The translations under genes and the position numbers were made by a program. Shown piece by piece: positions 11,435 through 21,506 of a DNA stretch of 64,000 nucleotides. The notes beneath the pieces are model-generated. The model was given only the letters and a program-made list of their open reading frames with translations. It ran no database searches and had not been told where the DNA came from. Numbering within the stretch: position 1 is the first letter of the stretch; each line of letters opens with the position of its first letter. Source of the stretch: Lodderomyces elongisporus (taxonomy: Eukaryota > Ascomycota > Pichiomycetes > Serinales > Debaryomycetaceae); the NCBI RefSeq assembly GCF_030384665.1, contig NC_083673.1, positions 2,613,501 to 2,677,500 on the forward strand. The letters are read 5' to 3'.

Positions 11435-13759
11435 CAAATATATATATATAAATGAATCTAGACTTTTATCTATGCTAGATATGGAGTCACATCAGTAAGA
11501 GAACAATAAGTGGAATAGACCAAAGCAATCTATGCCAAAATTCTCAAATAAGCATCTATGCTTAAAGAATCCTTTGTTCTGTGTTTCTTGTTCCATTATC
11601 CATGTTCCATGTTCCTTATCCTTTGCTTTTCAGTTTCCCATTTGCCATTTCCCATTTCTTGTATTCCCCAAAATTTGTTTGGTTCCACATCAAACATCAA
11701 CCGAAGAAAAAATAATAATAATAAAAAAAGATTTCGTATTCCATCCATCCCACTTAAGGGGCTAACATAATTGCACCCACTTTCTACAAAGAGGGACACA
11801 ATACAAAAATATAGTTTTAATAGTTCCTTCCTTTTCTTTTTATTCTACAAGCACTGACATTATTGGTTGATTTCAAGACTTGAACACCAACCATATTTAA
11901 ATTTGGTTGGTATTCTCTACTAAGCTTGATTAACTGTATCATACTATATCTATACGAGAACAAGAAAAGTAAAGATAAAACTAAAAAAATGACAAGAGGT
12001 AAAAAAAAAAAAAATAGAAAACGCTTAATACATTTAGCTTGGTTCTGAAACTTTAACAAACCATAATCAACCAAAGCTAATCCTATTTGGTTCTTCTTTG
12101 AATTCTTTTAATTTTATTCTTTTTTTTTCATAAAATGTTCTTTTGGCAAGTAGCATAAAATAAAAAAAACTGGCATTTAACATAGTTTGCATATTACGAA
12201 TATTGAAGCCATTCGAGAGTGAGATTGGCTGTAGCAGTGGCTTCAACTACAATTGCGAAGACAAAAAAAGAGACAAATCAAACGAGCTTGAAGTAGGATA
12301 TTATTTGTCGTTTTGGTTTTGAAAGATCAAAGAAAATATCAGTCCCCTCCACCCCCATCTGCCAAAAAAAAACCAAACCAAAGATAAAGGAAAACAACTG
12401 TGCTGTTTGAAATAGGTTTCTTTTTGATTGGGAAGCTGTAAATTATGTGCATCATTATTTAATAAGTTTAGCAGTACTAAATTAGTGTTTTTTTTTTTTT
12501 TTTTGAAAATTGGGGACGGGGATAGTGACAACAGCATCACAAGGCACAGAAGACATTTATGCGCATAATCTCTTTCCCACAATTTTTGTCAAACAAACTT
12601 TGTCAATCTCACTCACTATCCATTCCCTGTTCTTCTTTTTTTTTTTTTTTTCTTTTACCTTTTCCTTCTATTGGTGTTATTATCATTATTATTATCATTA
12701 TTATTAGTATTATTATGAATATTATTAGTATCATCATTTATATTATTGTAGTAATCTTTTCGAGCTAAAGTGTATGGTTAGGTAACTCTGAGTCGAAATG
12801 AGCCAATTAACGAATTTTCGTCTTCCTAACCTAGGGAGGTATCTCATATATTGTTAATTGAAACAATACACACGGCAAGAGAAATAAAAAAAGGAAAAAA
12901 AAGTAAATTTTAGTGATTGAAGCTGATATAGATTTGAGATAATGATTAGAACAAGGTTTGGAAAGTAAATGGCCATTCCAAAGATATCTGGAATACAAAT
13001 AAATCAATATAATCTTATTCACCTTAACTCTCTTCTTCTTTCTCCCCCTCTTCCTTCCCCCCCCCCTCGTTAGTTTCTTTTCTTTTCTCTTTCTCTTTCT
13101 CCTTTTCTTTCTATCTTCTTTCTGTTCACTTTTGAACAGCTTGCAAAGTTTATCATATATTTTTTTGTTTCTCTTCCCTTCTCTATTATCCAACTCAGCG
13201 TCGTTTTCTCTCGTAACCTTGGTTCTCTCCCCCCCTCCCTCACACACATTCTCTCATTTCTTATCGCGAGCTTTTGAACCCAAGATTCAATTTTACTTAC
13301 TTTTCATATATAGCACGTGACACTTCTGGCAAAGGCAAAGACAAAAAAAAAGAAAAGAAAATAATTGCAACGAAATGGAGGATAAGGGAATTTTGATTCA
13401 TAGGTTAATCGTAGCTTACTTTTTTTTTTTTTCATTTCGTTTCATTTCTATTTAGATTCCAATCTCTTTCCAGCCTCCTTACCATAGGCACAATCCCCCC
13501 TCCAGTTTTTCACTGCTCATACCTTGTTCTCCCTCCCCCCCTTTTTTTCATTTTCATTTTCATTTTCTTCTTCCGCTTCCGCTTCTTCTTTAAAAAACAA
13601 AAAAAGATCAGAGGATGGTCTCCAGAATGCTAGTATTCAAAAGATTCCAAAGCATAAAGTCCAAACATCCCATTGAAGAGTTTCGGGTAAACCCTCATGT
13701 ATGTATCAATCTTCACATCAATCACTTTGATCAAGATGCAAAATAGAACCAAGAAAAAA

Positions 13760-13870
13760 AAGACAAACAAAACAAAACAAAACATAACATAACAAAACAT
13801 AACAAAACATAACAAAACATAACAAAACAAAACATAACATAACAAAACTAAACAAAACAAAACATAGCTA
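13760..13870 (+). repeat. Degenerate AAAACATAAC/AAAAC tandem array
   Basis: About ten units of ACAAA and ACATA pentamers form a minisatellite-like array. Read on the minus strand it gives a spurious Cys/Phe/Val-rich frame of about 109 codons. Confidence 0.8.
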
Positions 13871-14292
13871 AACAGAGCAAAAAAAAATATTAATGCATCC
13901 CCCTGTTCAATTGTCTTCCGAGACTCAAGCATCGAATAATTTGAATTATATGCTAACAAATACCAATAGACTGTATTTTATAGACATTTTTCTAAACCAT
14001 TCACCAAAATATGCTTGCTATCCATCGGCACATATTACGGACTAAACTATTTATGGGAGTATTTGGAGAGTAAGGAGTTAGAGTAGAAGGACAAGTACTC
14101 TAGTTCCAAAACGCAAAAAGGCAAAAGGCAAAAGAAAAAGGAAAGGCAAAAGGAAAAAAAAAATAAATTGAAAAGCATGGAATGTTTCGAAAGTTATAAT
14201 TGAAATTTTTGTTTTTAAAAAATGATACTTCAAATTCAGCTATTCTTTCAGCTATAGTGTCTATTACAAATCAATTAAACAAATTTTCAAAT

Positions 14293-15585
14293 TTACTGCT
14301 TCAATCTGTTGGCAACAGCATCCAAGAATTCTGTAGTTGTGACGTAGCTTGATCTATCGGTCTTGCCCATAGCCAAAGCCAAATCCTTGGTCATGATTCT
14401 GTCTTCTTGTACAGTATCAATTGTAGCTTTCTCAAGCTTGTTTGCAAACTCAACAACTTCGGGTGTATTGTCCAATCTACCACGTTGGGCAATACCTCTT
14501 GTCCAAGCAAAGATAGAGGCAATTGAATTGGTAGAGGTTTCCTTACCCTGTTGGTGTTGTCTATAATGTCTGGTGACGGTTCCGTGAGCAGCCTCGGACT
14601 CGTAAGCTGAGCCATCTGGAGTCATCAATGCAGAGGTCATGAGACCCAATGAACCAAATCCTTGAGCAACAATATCTGATTGGACATCACCATCGTAATT
14701 TTTCAATGCCATAACAAAGCCTCCTTTAGATTTGATCATTTGTGCAACCATATCATCAATCAACCTGTGCTCGTACCAGATCCCCTTCTTTTCAAACTCT
14801 TGCTTGTATTCACTATCGTAGATTTCTTGAAAGATATCCTTGAAACGTCCATCATACTTCTTCAAAATTGTGTTCTTGGTCGACATATAAAGTGGAAGAC
14901 CCTTGTTGATCGCCATCTTGAAAGAGGCGTGGGCAAAACCTCGAATAGACTCATCGGTATTGTACATGGCCAATCCAACACCGGGACCCGAGTACTGGTA
15001 CACTTTATGGGTTTGTGTCTCTCCACCATTGTCTGGAGTAAATCTCAACTCCAAAGTACCTGGCTCTTGTATCACCAAATCGGTAGCTTTATATTGATCT
15101 CCAAATGCATGTCTACCAATAACAATTGGCTCCTTCCAACCAGGCACCAAACGAGGGATACATGGAATGATAATACTCTCTCTAAACACAGTACCACCAA
15201 GAATGTTTCTAATGGTACCATTTGGTGAAAGCCACATTTTCTTTAAACCAAACTCCTTAACTCTAGCTTCATCCGGGGTAATGGTGGCACATTTCACACC
15301 AACACCATATTTTTGAATTGCATGTGCAGCATCAACGGTGATTTGATCATTTGTTGCGTCACGAGACTCAATACCCAAATCATAGTATTTCAAATCAACG
15401 TTCAAATATGGGTGGATCAAATCGTCTTTGATTTTCTGCCAAATAATTCTGGTCATTTCATCACCATCTAATTCAACAATTGGGTTCTTGACAGTAATCT
15501 TGTTAGCGATTCTCGAAGAAGTCGAGAATGATCGAAGGTGTCTCAGCAACATCGATGTTCTGTTGATTGCGGAGCTACTAATCAT
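14293..15585 (-). CDS. IDP1: Mitochondrial NADP-dependent isocitrate dehydrogenase
   Basis: Homodimeric enzyme converting isocitrate and NADP+ to 2-oxoglutarate, CO2 and NADPH. The protein has 430 residues. The N-terminus ([25 protein letters not shown]) is Ser/Arg-rich without acids, a mitochondrial presequence; the mature enzyme starts near [58 protein letters not shown] and the [19 protein letters not shown] metal-site region are all intact. The C-terminus (ANRLKQ) has no PTS1, so this is the mitochondrial rather than a peroxisomal isoform. The start is ATG at 15585. By hand check the only in-frame CTG is codon 14 (15544-15546), in the presequence, as expected where CTG means Ser. Confidence 0.97.
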   Translation of the reverse strand: MISSSAINRTSMLLRHLRSFSTSSRIANKITVKNPIVELDGDEMTRIIWQKIKDDLIHPYLNVDLKYYDLGIESRDATNDQITVDAAHAIQKYGVGVKCATITPDEARVKEFGLKKMWLSPNGTIRNILGGTVFRESIIIPCIPRLVPGWKEPIVIGRHAFGDQYKATDLVIQEPGTLELRFTPDNGGETQTHKVYQYSGPGVGLAMYNTDESIRGFAHASFKMAINKGLPLYMSTKNTILKKYDGRFKDIFQEIYDSEYKQEFEKKGIWYEHRLIDDMVAQMIKSKGGFVMALKNYDGDVQSDIVAQGFGSLGLMTSALMTPDGSAYESEAAHGTVTRHYRQHQQGKETSTNSIASIFAWTRGIAQRGRLDNTPEVVEFANKLEKATIDTVQEDRIMTKDLALAMGKTDRSSYVTTTEFLDAVANRLKQ

Positions 15586-16433
15586 CGTAAAGTGGTTTAT
15601 TGTCTTTTTTTTTTTTTTCTTTCTTTCTTTGTTGATACAAATGGGTGAAAGAAGAATACTATGGTTGGTGAAAATAATGAAATGGAAAGGAAATTGAAAT
15701 CTACGGCGCTTAGAAAAGTTGGATCGTTTTTAGGTTTATGAGTCTTTAGGTGCAATTTTTTTTTTTTTTTTTTTGGTATTTTTTGTATTTTTTTTTCTCC
15801 TTGTTGGAGAAATATCTCCGGTACCGGTGTAGGCTTTTTTTCCCTCGTGGTTTTTTTGTGGAATTGGAGGGTGGAGGACAAGAAAGACGGGAAGATCAAA
15901 GAGGATAAGAAGAACAATGAACCAAGACATTCGTGACTCACATGGCAGTGAAAACGAAGCCATGGGGATTGCTGGTCCGTCTACTTTGTTAATATCTGGT
16001 TTATTTTCTTTTTCTTCTTCTTTCTCTAATTCATTTTCACCATTTTATTTTTCCCTCTTGGTATTGGAATAAAAGAATGACAAGAATTAACAAAGATTCA
16101 AAAATAGTTAACGTGAATCTAAAAAAAAATATAACACACTTCGATACTTACTGGTTAGTTCATTGATTTATCTCATTTCTTGAACTTTTCAAACACTTTC
16201 AAGAGTCAATTGTGTGCCCAAGTTTGTGTGAGTGTTTCTTTTCATTTCTTTTCTCTCTCTTGTTCTCAAACTCACTGTATCGTACTGGGTTATCTTCATA
16301 TTCTTATTTTTATTTCTTTTCTTGTATGCGTGTTTCGTAATAGTAAAGATCAACAGTAAAATTTCATGAGAATTGGTTGCAAAAAATTTACTTTCTCAAT
16401 ATAAGGTATTAATCAAACCACGACTCAACAAAT
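15586..16433. promoter_or_regulatory. Divergent intergenic region between IDP1 and the Zip3-like gene
   Basis: Shared upstream DNA of two divergent genes. It contains long T runs (around 15607 and 15757) and two abutting inverted repeats at 15806-15827, listed separately. A 75-codon minus-strand frame with an ATG at 15963 has a Lys-run C-terminus and looks fortuitous. Confidence 0.6.
15818..15827. promoter_or_regulatory. CCGGTACCGG palindrome (Leu3-type site)
   Basis: Perfect 10-bp palindrome 233 bp upstream of the IDP1 ATG. CCG-N4-CGG with everted CCGG halves is the classical core bound by the zinc-cluster regulator Leu3 in S. cerevisiae. It overlaps another dyad, GGAGA-N4-TCTCC, at 15806-15819. 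Binding is inferred from the motif only. Confidence 0.5.
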
Positions 16434-17697
16434 ATGGACTTAAACGCATCATATATATACTGTGGACTTTGTTTTAAAGATTCTTTAGATTGTAAAGCAA
16501 CCAATGAGAAACTACTATTAACGTCATGTGCTCATATCATTTGCTCGGGACATCTCAATGGTAAGTATTGACCTTACAGAATACCATACAATTACTCTTG
16601 CCAAACTTTGCTTTCTAACACACCTTTCTATTGCTTTAGACTCCGTCATGTGCCCTGTTTGCAAAATTACAGAGATCTCAACAGTATTGGTTGATGAAGA
16701 AAGTTTGCCCATTGAATTGCATAGCTTTTTCACCCCGGTTACGCAACAAATAGAGGTGCTCAATAGTGCAAACAAGTTTCAAATCACGGGAATGGATGAG
16801 AAAATAAAGTTCCAGAAAAAAACTATACTCAAGCTTCAGGAGAAAGTAAAGAAACAAAAAGAGTTTTTATTTGCTGCTAAGGAAGAAATTATTCAAATGG
16901 CTAATTACAAGTCGCAAGCTGATAAGTTGCAACGTGAATTGAATGATTTGAAACAGCAAATCAAGGATGGAAAGCAGCGGCAGTCACAAAAGCCGACTGA
17001 ACTTTCAATGATTTTAGACGACACTCCATATGCAACGGGTAGAACGAGCAACAACCAAGTTAATAATTCGCTATTTAATAGGGATATGCAGCAACAAAAC
17101 ACTCTAACATGGCACCCACAAGATTGTGCTCTGAATAAGTTTATCAACAATGTTCAGCAACAATTCGAAACAAGACGTACTAAAGAAACACCCGAGACGA
17201 CTGCAACTGCAGTCTGTTCTGCATTTGTTGATCCGCATATTGTACAATTACAACAAAATGATCAAAGCCTGCAGCAGCAGCATCAAAATCAATACCAATA
17301 CCACTCTCAACACGACGTATATTATCCTTTTTCAAGACAGCTGGTCTATTCAGCATCAACAAGCTTTGGTGAACCTAATGCAAATCGATCTACATTATTT
17401 TCTTCAGGTACTACAACATCAACTCTTGCAAGTTCACGAAGTAATCTTCAAAAATCGAGATTGAACAAGCTCGGGAAACTGAATACTAGATCACTCACAA
17501 GTCAATTAGCTACAAGGATCACCGCCAACATGAAGATGGGGCGTCAAATAAACACAAATTATAGGGATATACATATTTCGAATCACTCCTTCAAGACCCC
17601 AAGCACTTCCTCTTCAAGCTTCATGGGCAAAGGCCCTATATTGAATCATATCTTGCAAAAATCATCTGATACATCATCTGAGTATTTCCTGCATTGA
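16434..17697 (+). CDS. Zip3/Cst9-like RING-finger protein (two exons)
   Basis: Exon 1 is 16434-16560 and exon 2 is 16640-17697, joined through a 79-nt intron to give 394 aa. Unspliced, the frame stops at a TGA inside the intron. Splicing restores one RING finger: Cys10-x2-Cys13, Cys32-x-His34-x2-Cys37-x2-His40 (CAHIICSGHL), then CPVC at 47-50. A coiled coil follows (about residues 90-150, Lys/Gln/Glu heptads), then a Gln/Ser-rich disordered tail. RING plus coiled coil plus Ser-rich tail is the layout of the Zip3/RNF212/HEI10 family of SUMO/ubiquitin ligases that mark meiotic crossover sites. Family assignment rests on architecture and CxHxxCxxH spacing; another small RING ligase cannot be excluded. 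Confidence 0.7.
16561..16639 (+). other. Spliceosomal intron in the Zip3-like gene
   Basis: GTAAGT donor at 16561-16566, CTAAC branch-site-like sequence at about 16615-16619, and TTTAG acceptor ending at 16639. It splits the RING finger between His40 and Cys47, is 79 nt long and contains an in-frame stop. Confidence 0.85.
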
Positions 17698-18454
17698 AAA
17701 GCCAAATTTATTCAATAATGAGAAAAGAATTGGTACCAAGTATTGCTGAAACAATTTTTTTTGTACAAGTAAAATGAAAAGAATAAATTGCGTTCCATTA
17801 TATATCTATATCCATTTATATATATATATATGTATACAGATTTGTAATTTGAGTTTCGCATTGTTTATAATACATTGGTGACTTAAATTTCCGCAACACA
17901 ATCTAAATCTAAATCGAAAGAGAAAATATAATATTATATTTATATATATAAATATATATATAAATAAACAAGCAAAAATTACCACAAGCAGAGCTGTTTG
18001 ACTTTATAGGATCTTCTCAAAATAGCAGTTTTTTTTAGAGCTAAATAATTCACAACCACACCCACGACAACATATCCAAGAAACCTATTGACCACAAGTG
18101 ATTTTCCCTCCTGCACCATAGAGCAACATATAAAACCCGCTCCATCAGTATTGTGAAGGGCTCTTAGCTTGTAAACTTTTTTTTTATCTTTTTTTTATTT
18201 TTCGTTATTCGTTATTCGTTTTTCGTTTTTCGTTTTCCAATTTTCAATTTTCAATTTTTGTTTATTTTTTTTTGGTTTTGCATGAACAATTACCATTACA
18301 ATCATTGTAGATAAAAGACTCAAACGGCGCTCGACGGATCAATACGAAATTAAGGAACCTAAACGTATTTAGTTCGTTTAGATTGTTTATATCAACATAT
18401 ACACAATAGTCAAAACCATAAACATCGTCGTCATTATCACTTTTGAAAGCACTG
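17698..18454. promoter_or_regulatory. Intergenic: Zip3-like 3' end and upstream region of the CID gene
   Basis: AT-rich with TA runs (17819-17832, 17935-17964) and a CGTTATT/CGTTTTT ladder (about 18202-18235). A good TATA box (TATAAAA, 18129-18135) lies about 320 bp before the CID-gene ATG. No gene seen. Confidence 0.55.
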
Positions 18455-20569
18455 ATGGATAATTTCAAAACAAAATTAATGGAACTTCGTACGCTACGAG
18501 GAAGCAAGATCATAATCGATGATTTATCCCGAATAGCATTGGCCAATGTGGATGATGCACCAGAAATTGTCAACGCTGTACGGCAGCGCATTGAGCACTC
18601 TTCACAAAGCGAAAAAATCTTGTCAATGTATGTGTTGGATAGTCTTGCCAAGGAGGGGAATCCTTACAATATTCTATTTGGCAGTATTATATATGACGTA
18701 TTCACTTATGCATATGTTCATGTTGGTGATGGATACTTGAAAGATGGGGTATCGTTTCGTAAGGCATTAATGAATCTACTAGAGACATGGTACGAGCATC
18801 GCAATGAACAAGGTGAAGTCTTTTATAAAGCAGTCTTCCCCAAGGAGGAACTTGATAAAATCCAAAGTTTTAAACAAAAAGTTGCCCGAGTTGAGAGCAA
18901 AGATGACCCAGGAGCTTTGCGACAACAATTTCCTAGAATAAATTCGCATATATTGTTTGATAGAGGCTTGACTGCTTTGGCTTTAGTTAACCGAATGAAC
19001 AGAGATTTGGATATTTACAAGTTGGATCAAAAATTTATCGAAGAAAAGGAGATGCAACAGATGGATATTTTTGAAAAGGAGAGGAACCAGATTGTTAGTA
19101 TAGTGAACAATTGTCTTGATAATGTTGAGGTATTTGAGCGGGATCTCCAGAATATTGACGGTGGTAAACTACGACCGACAAGTCAAGATATTCAAACCAC
19201 GTTTCAACAGTACTTTATCACCATTGAGGATTCACTAAAAACTTTAAATGAAAATGGAGTCCGTCAAGTGGAATTCTTGATTGAGCTTAGAAGAAGAATG
19301 CAGGAACGTGTTTCACAGACGCAAAAAAGGCTGCGCCGGTCGGAAACAAAAGAGATGATAAATAAATACATTACAGCCAACTTTGTTTCCATTTGTAAGG
19401 AACCCAAGAGACAGTTCTTCTCCACATCGAATTCAAATGAATTCGACCAGTTTATTAAAAGTTTTGGCAAAGCGGTAACAAAGAAAATCAAAGTCGAAAT
19501 CCCTGGACTCGATTCCTCAATGACGACAGTAAAGGATGAGAAAAAGGAAAGTGAACACGACGGAACGTCAACACTTGAACACACCCAACTGGCTGGTCAA
19601 ACAGGTTTGCTGGACCAATCAAAACAAACAGAACAACCTGCACAAAGCTTTGATATTTTGGGCTTCTTCCCTGGACTAAGCAGTTCCGTATTTGGAAAGC
19701 CGAAAGAAGCACCCATGTTTACTAACAAAGAAACACTTGTATCTGCAGATGATCCTCAACAAAGCAAAACTCTCAATAATAGTGATGATGAACGACAAAT
19801 AAGAAAATCAAATCCGAAAGTTGAGAGTGACAAGGTAGATACTTCCAATTCAGATGTTGACCCTTTTGTAAGAAAAAGTATTGAAAAGGAAAATGTTTCT
19901 TTAGAAAAAAAGACACTAAATCTGCAAGTTGAGAATACGGGAATCCCATCGTCAATTGGAGACGAACCGCTAGTATCTCAAACCGTCGCAAATGGAGATA
20001 AACAACAAGTTGCACAGAAATCGGACTCTGATTTTAATTCCAATAACGTTAATGATGATGGTGATAATACTGACAATGACAATGACAATGACAATGACAA
20101 TGACGATGACGAAAAAGAAAAAGCAGAGGAAGATGACGATGATGATGAACTATACAGTCCAGTTGCATATTCTCCAGAAGATTCTTTCGAACCTACATGT
20201 CGTATCCCTACAATGGTTACATCAAAAGAGAGTACAGAAGTTCATAATTCTGTCGCTTTGCTGACATCAGCTGGTGAATCAAGTGATCAACATATAAAAT
20301 CACTAGGAAATGCAAACTTGAGTGATGATAGAGGAATCAGTAAACAAAATTCATCTGAGTCGAATGAACCCAATACTAATAGTTTTATCGGCGTATCTCC
20401 AGGAGACAAAGATATAGAGCCACTAAAAGTTTTGAATAGCAGCGACACACCCCTCAAAAAGTCCTGTTTAAAGAGACGTGCTGGTACTACGAATACCTCT
20501 GTTGCTGATGGTAAAGATGGAGAAAGCACGAGATCCGTAAAAAGAGTAAGGTTTGTTGTTACTGAGTAA
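18455..20569 (+). CDS. CID-domain protein (Pcf11/Rtt103-like) with PP1-docking-like C-terminus
   Basis: The N-terminal ~140 residues form a CTD-interaction-domain fold. QSEKILSMYVLDSLAKEGNPYNILFG, followed by RKALMNLLETW and a VFP, resembles Pcf11 most closely. The CID binds the phosphorylated C-terminal repeat of RNA polymerase II. Residues about 190-310 are helical and coiled-coil-prone, and about 350-704 are acidic and disordered. I see none of the zinc fingers or Clp1-binding region of Pcf11, so it is not a plain Pcf11. It carries YSPVAYSP at 567-574 within acidic sequence, SCLK (20462-20473) and KRVRF (20540-20554) close to the C-terminus. The ATG is at 18455; the frame also extends to a TTG at 18443. 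It most likely acts in transcription termination or 3'-end processing; exact orthology is unknown. Confidence 0.7.
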   Translation: MDNFKTKLMELRTLRGSKIIIDDLSRIALANVDDAPEIVNAVRQRIEHSSQSEKILSMYVLDSLAKEGNPYNILFGSIIYDVFTYAYVHVGDGYLKDGVSFRKALMNLLETWYEHRNEQGEVFYKAVFPKEELDKIQSFKQKVARVESKDDPGALRQQFPRINSHILFDRGLTALALVNRMNRDLDIYKLDQKFIEEKEMQQMDIFEKERNQIVSIVNNCLDNVEVFERDLQNIDGGKLRPTSQDIQTTFQQYFITIEDSLKTLNENGVRQVEFLIELRRRMQERVSQTQKRLRRSETKEMINKYITANFVSICKEPKRQFFSTSNSNEFDQFIKSFGKAVTKKIKVEIPGLDSSMTTVKDEKKESEHDGTSTLEHTQLAGQTGLLDQSKQTEQPAQSFDILGFFPGLSSSVFGKPKEAPMFTNKETLVSADDPQQSKTLNNSDDERQIRKSNPKVESDKVDTSNSDVDPFVRKSIEKENVSLEKKTLNLQVENTGIPSSIGDEPLVSQTVANGDKQQVAQKSDSDFNSNNVNDDGDNTDNDNDNDNDNDDDEKEKAEEDDDDDELYSPVAYSPEDSFEPTCRIPTMVTSKESTEVHNSVALLTSAGESSDQHIKSLGNANLSDDRGISKQNSSESNEPNTNSFIGVSPGDKDIEPLKVLNSSDTPLKKSCLKRRAGTTNTSVADGKDGESTRSVKRVRFVVTE

Positions 20570-21179
20570 AAAACCAAGAAGAAAAAAAAAAGAAATAACA
20601 ACAAATAGTTGGGAAATAGAGCCGAGGCTGAAGCCACTTGTAATTGTAATTCAAATTTTTTCTTCTTGCACTTGGTGAAAAATTTGTATTACTGAAGAGG
20701 ATGCCACCTGGAGCTATCATTGCAGGCACAATTCTAGTCAAATCGACTCCCTTTTTCTTTTGGAAAAACTCCTAGATGTGTAAACAATACATGGCAAACG
20801 TAAAACAAGAAAGAGCAGGGAAAGGCGTTTAAGAGGTTGGAAAATAGAAACAAAAACAAGAGAGACAATTTTTGCTATCTTAAAATCAAGAAGGAAACAG
20901 AAAAAAGGCAAAAGAAAGAGATTGGTAAAGATTTGCAGTTCATTGTCTCATGTATATTTCTTTCTTTTCCTCTTCTTCTCTTTTTCTTTTCTTTTTTAAA
21001 AAAAATATTATTCATTTTATTAATAGATGAATGATATATTAAGCCTTACTCATTGATATCAATGTCCACCTCAAATCGTGCTGTTATCTTCCTGTACACG
21101 TCAAAAGACCGAATAAAAAAAAAACCAACAACTCTTTCTCTTTGTATTATTCACCAAAATCCAGTCTGTATCAAACAAT
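20570..21179. other. Convergent intergenic region between the CID gene and COX8
   Basis: 3' flanks of two convergent genes. A/T-rich with poly-A and TTC tracts. Short frames such as the 24-codon frame at 20701-20775 cannot be supported as genes. Confidence 0.5.
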
Positions 21180-21506
21180 TTAACTAGACTTGGCAAATGG
21201 GTTCCAGACACCAGCTTTGTACATTTGCCAGCCTGAACTCATGAATGGGAAGAAAAAGAAAAATCCCAAGACACCCCAGTACCACACTGAAAATGGAATG
21301 AATTTTCTGTCCTTAACTTGGAATGGCAAGTTGGAGTAGACACCTTCCTTTGGTGTACCGTAAATGTGATCCATTGCTGGCAATTCCTTGTTCAATGTTC
21401 TTAAGGATTGTTGGAAAGATCTCTTTGGCATGAGCAATTGAGTTAATTGCTTAGCTGGAGACATGGTTGCTTTGCTGCTTCTTTGCAAGAGTGATCTGGA
21501 CAACAT
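21180..21506 (-). CDS. COX8: Cytochrome c oxidase subunit VIII (COX7C-type)
   Basis: Small nuclear-encoded subunit of respiratory complex IV, in the mitochondrial inner membrane. The diagnostic stretch is GVYSNLPFQVKDRK followed by a single membrane segment (about residues 74-95, WYWGVLGFFFFFPFMSSGW), matching the GVYxNxPFxVKxRK pattern of yeast Cox8. The N-terminus from MLSRSLLQRSSK onwards is basic and acid-free, a mitochondrial presequence. The frame runs further upstream to a TTG at 21563; the ATG at 21506 gives 108 aa, and a second ATG at 21464 is possible. It is divergent from COX9, sharing about 1 kb. Confidence 0.9.
   Translation of the reverse strand: MLSRSLLQRSSKATMSPAKQLTQLLMPKRSFQQSLRTLNKELPAMDHIYGTPKEGVYSNLPFQVKDRKFIPFSVWYWGVLGFFFFFPFMSSGWQMYKAGVWNPFAKSS

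Larger units (their letters stand above)
6996..14292. promoter_or_regulatory. 7.3 kb gene-free region upstream of the Xbp1-like gene
   Basis: No open frame in this stretch has protein-like composition, and none reaches 140 codons. It holds many simple repeats: a C run (8325-8337), a G run (9420-9433), (CAA)n (8997-9044), (ACAA)n (8464-8494), GA and TTC tracts, and an AAAACATAAC-type array (about 13760-13870). I found no convincing tRNA A/B-box pair. Since IDP1 lies on the same strand and ends at 14293, nearly all of this DNA is upstream of the Xbp1-like ATG. A very long 5' leader, distal regulatory sites or unannotated non-coding RNA are all possible; none is shown by the sequence alone. Confidence 0.7.

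Noticed and set aside
11870..11960. Reverse-strand tRNA suggested by ACTTGAACACC near 11880
   Set aside because: No matching T-stem or acceptor pairing could be found around it.
13630..13959. 109-codon minus-strand frame rich in Cys, Phe and Val
   Set aside because: Produced entirely by the AAAACATAAC repeat array; no protein-like composition.
14680..15228. 182-codon plus-strand frame opposite IDP1
   Set aside because: Antisense shadow of a highly conserved enzyme gene.
15736..15963. 75-codon minus-strand frame with ATG and a hydrophobic N-terminus between IDP1 and the Zip3-like gene
   Set aside because: It ends in a long Lys/Thr/Asn run from a T tract, and it would lie across the IDP1 promoter palindrome. 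No recognisable family.
20701..20775. 24-codon frame MPPGAIIAGTILVKSTPFFFW...
   Set aside because: The sequence looks less biased than its surroundings, but it is too short and I find no splice partner or family. Left uncalled.
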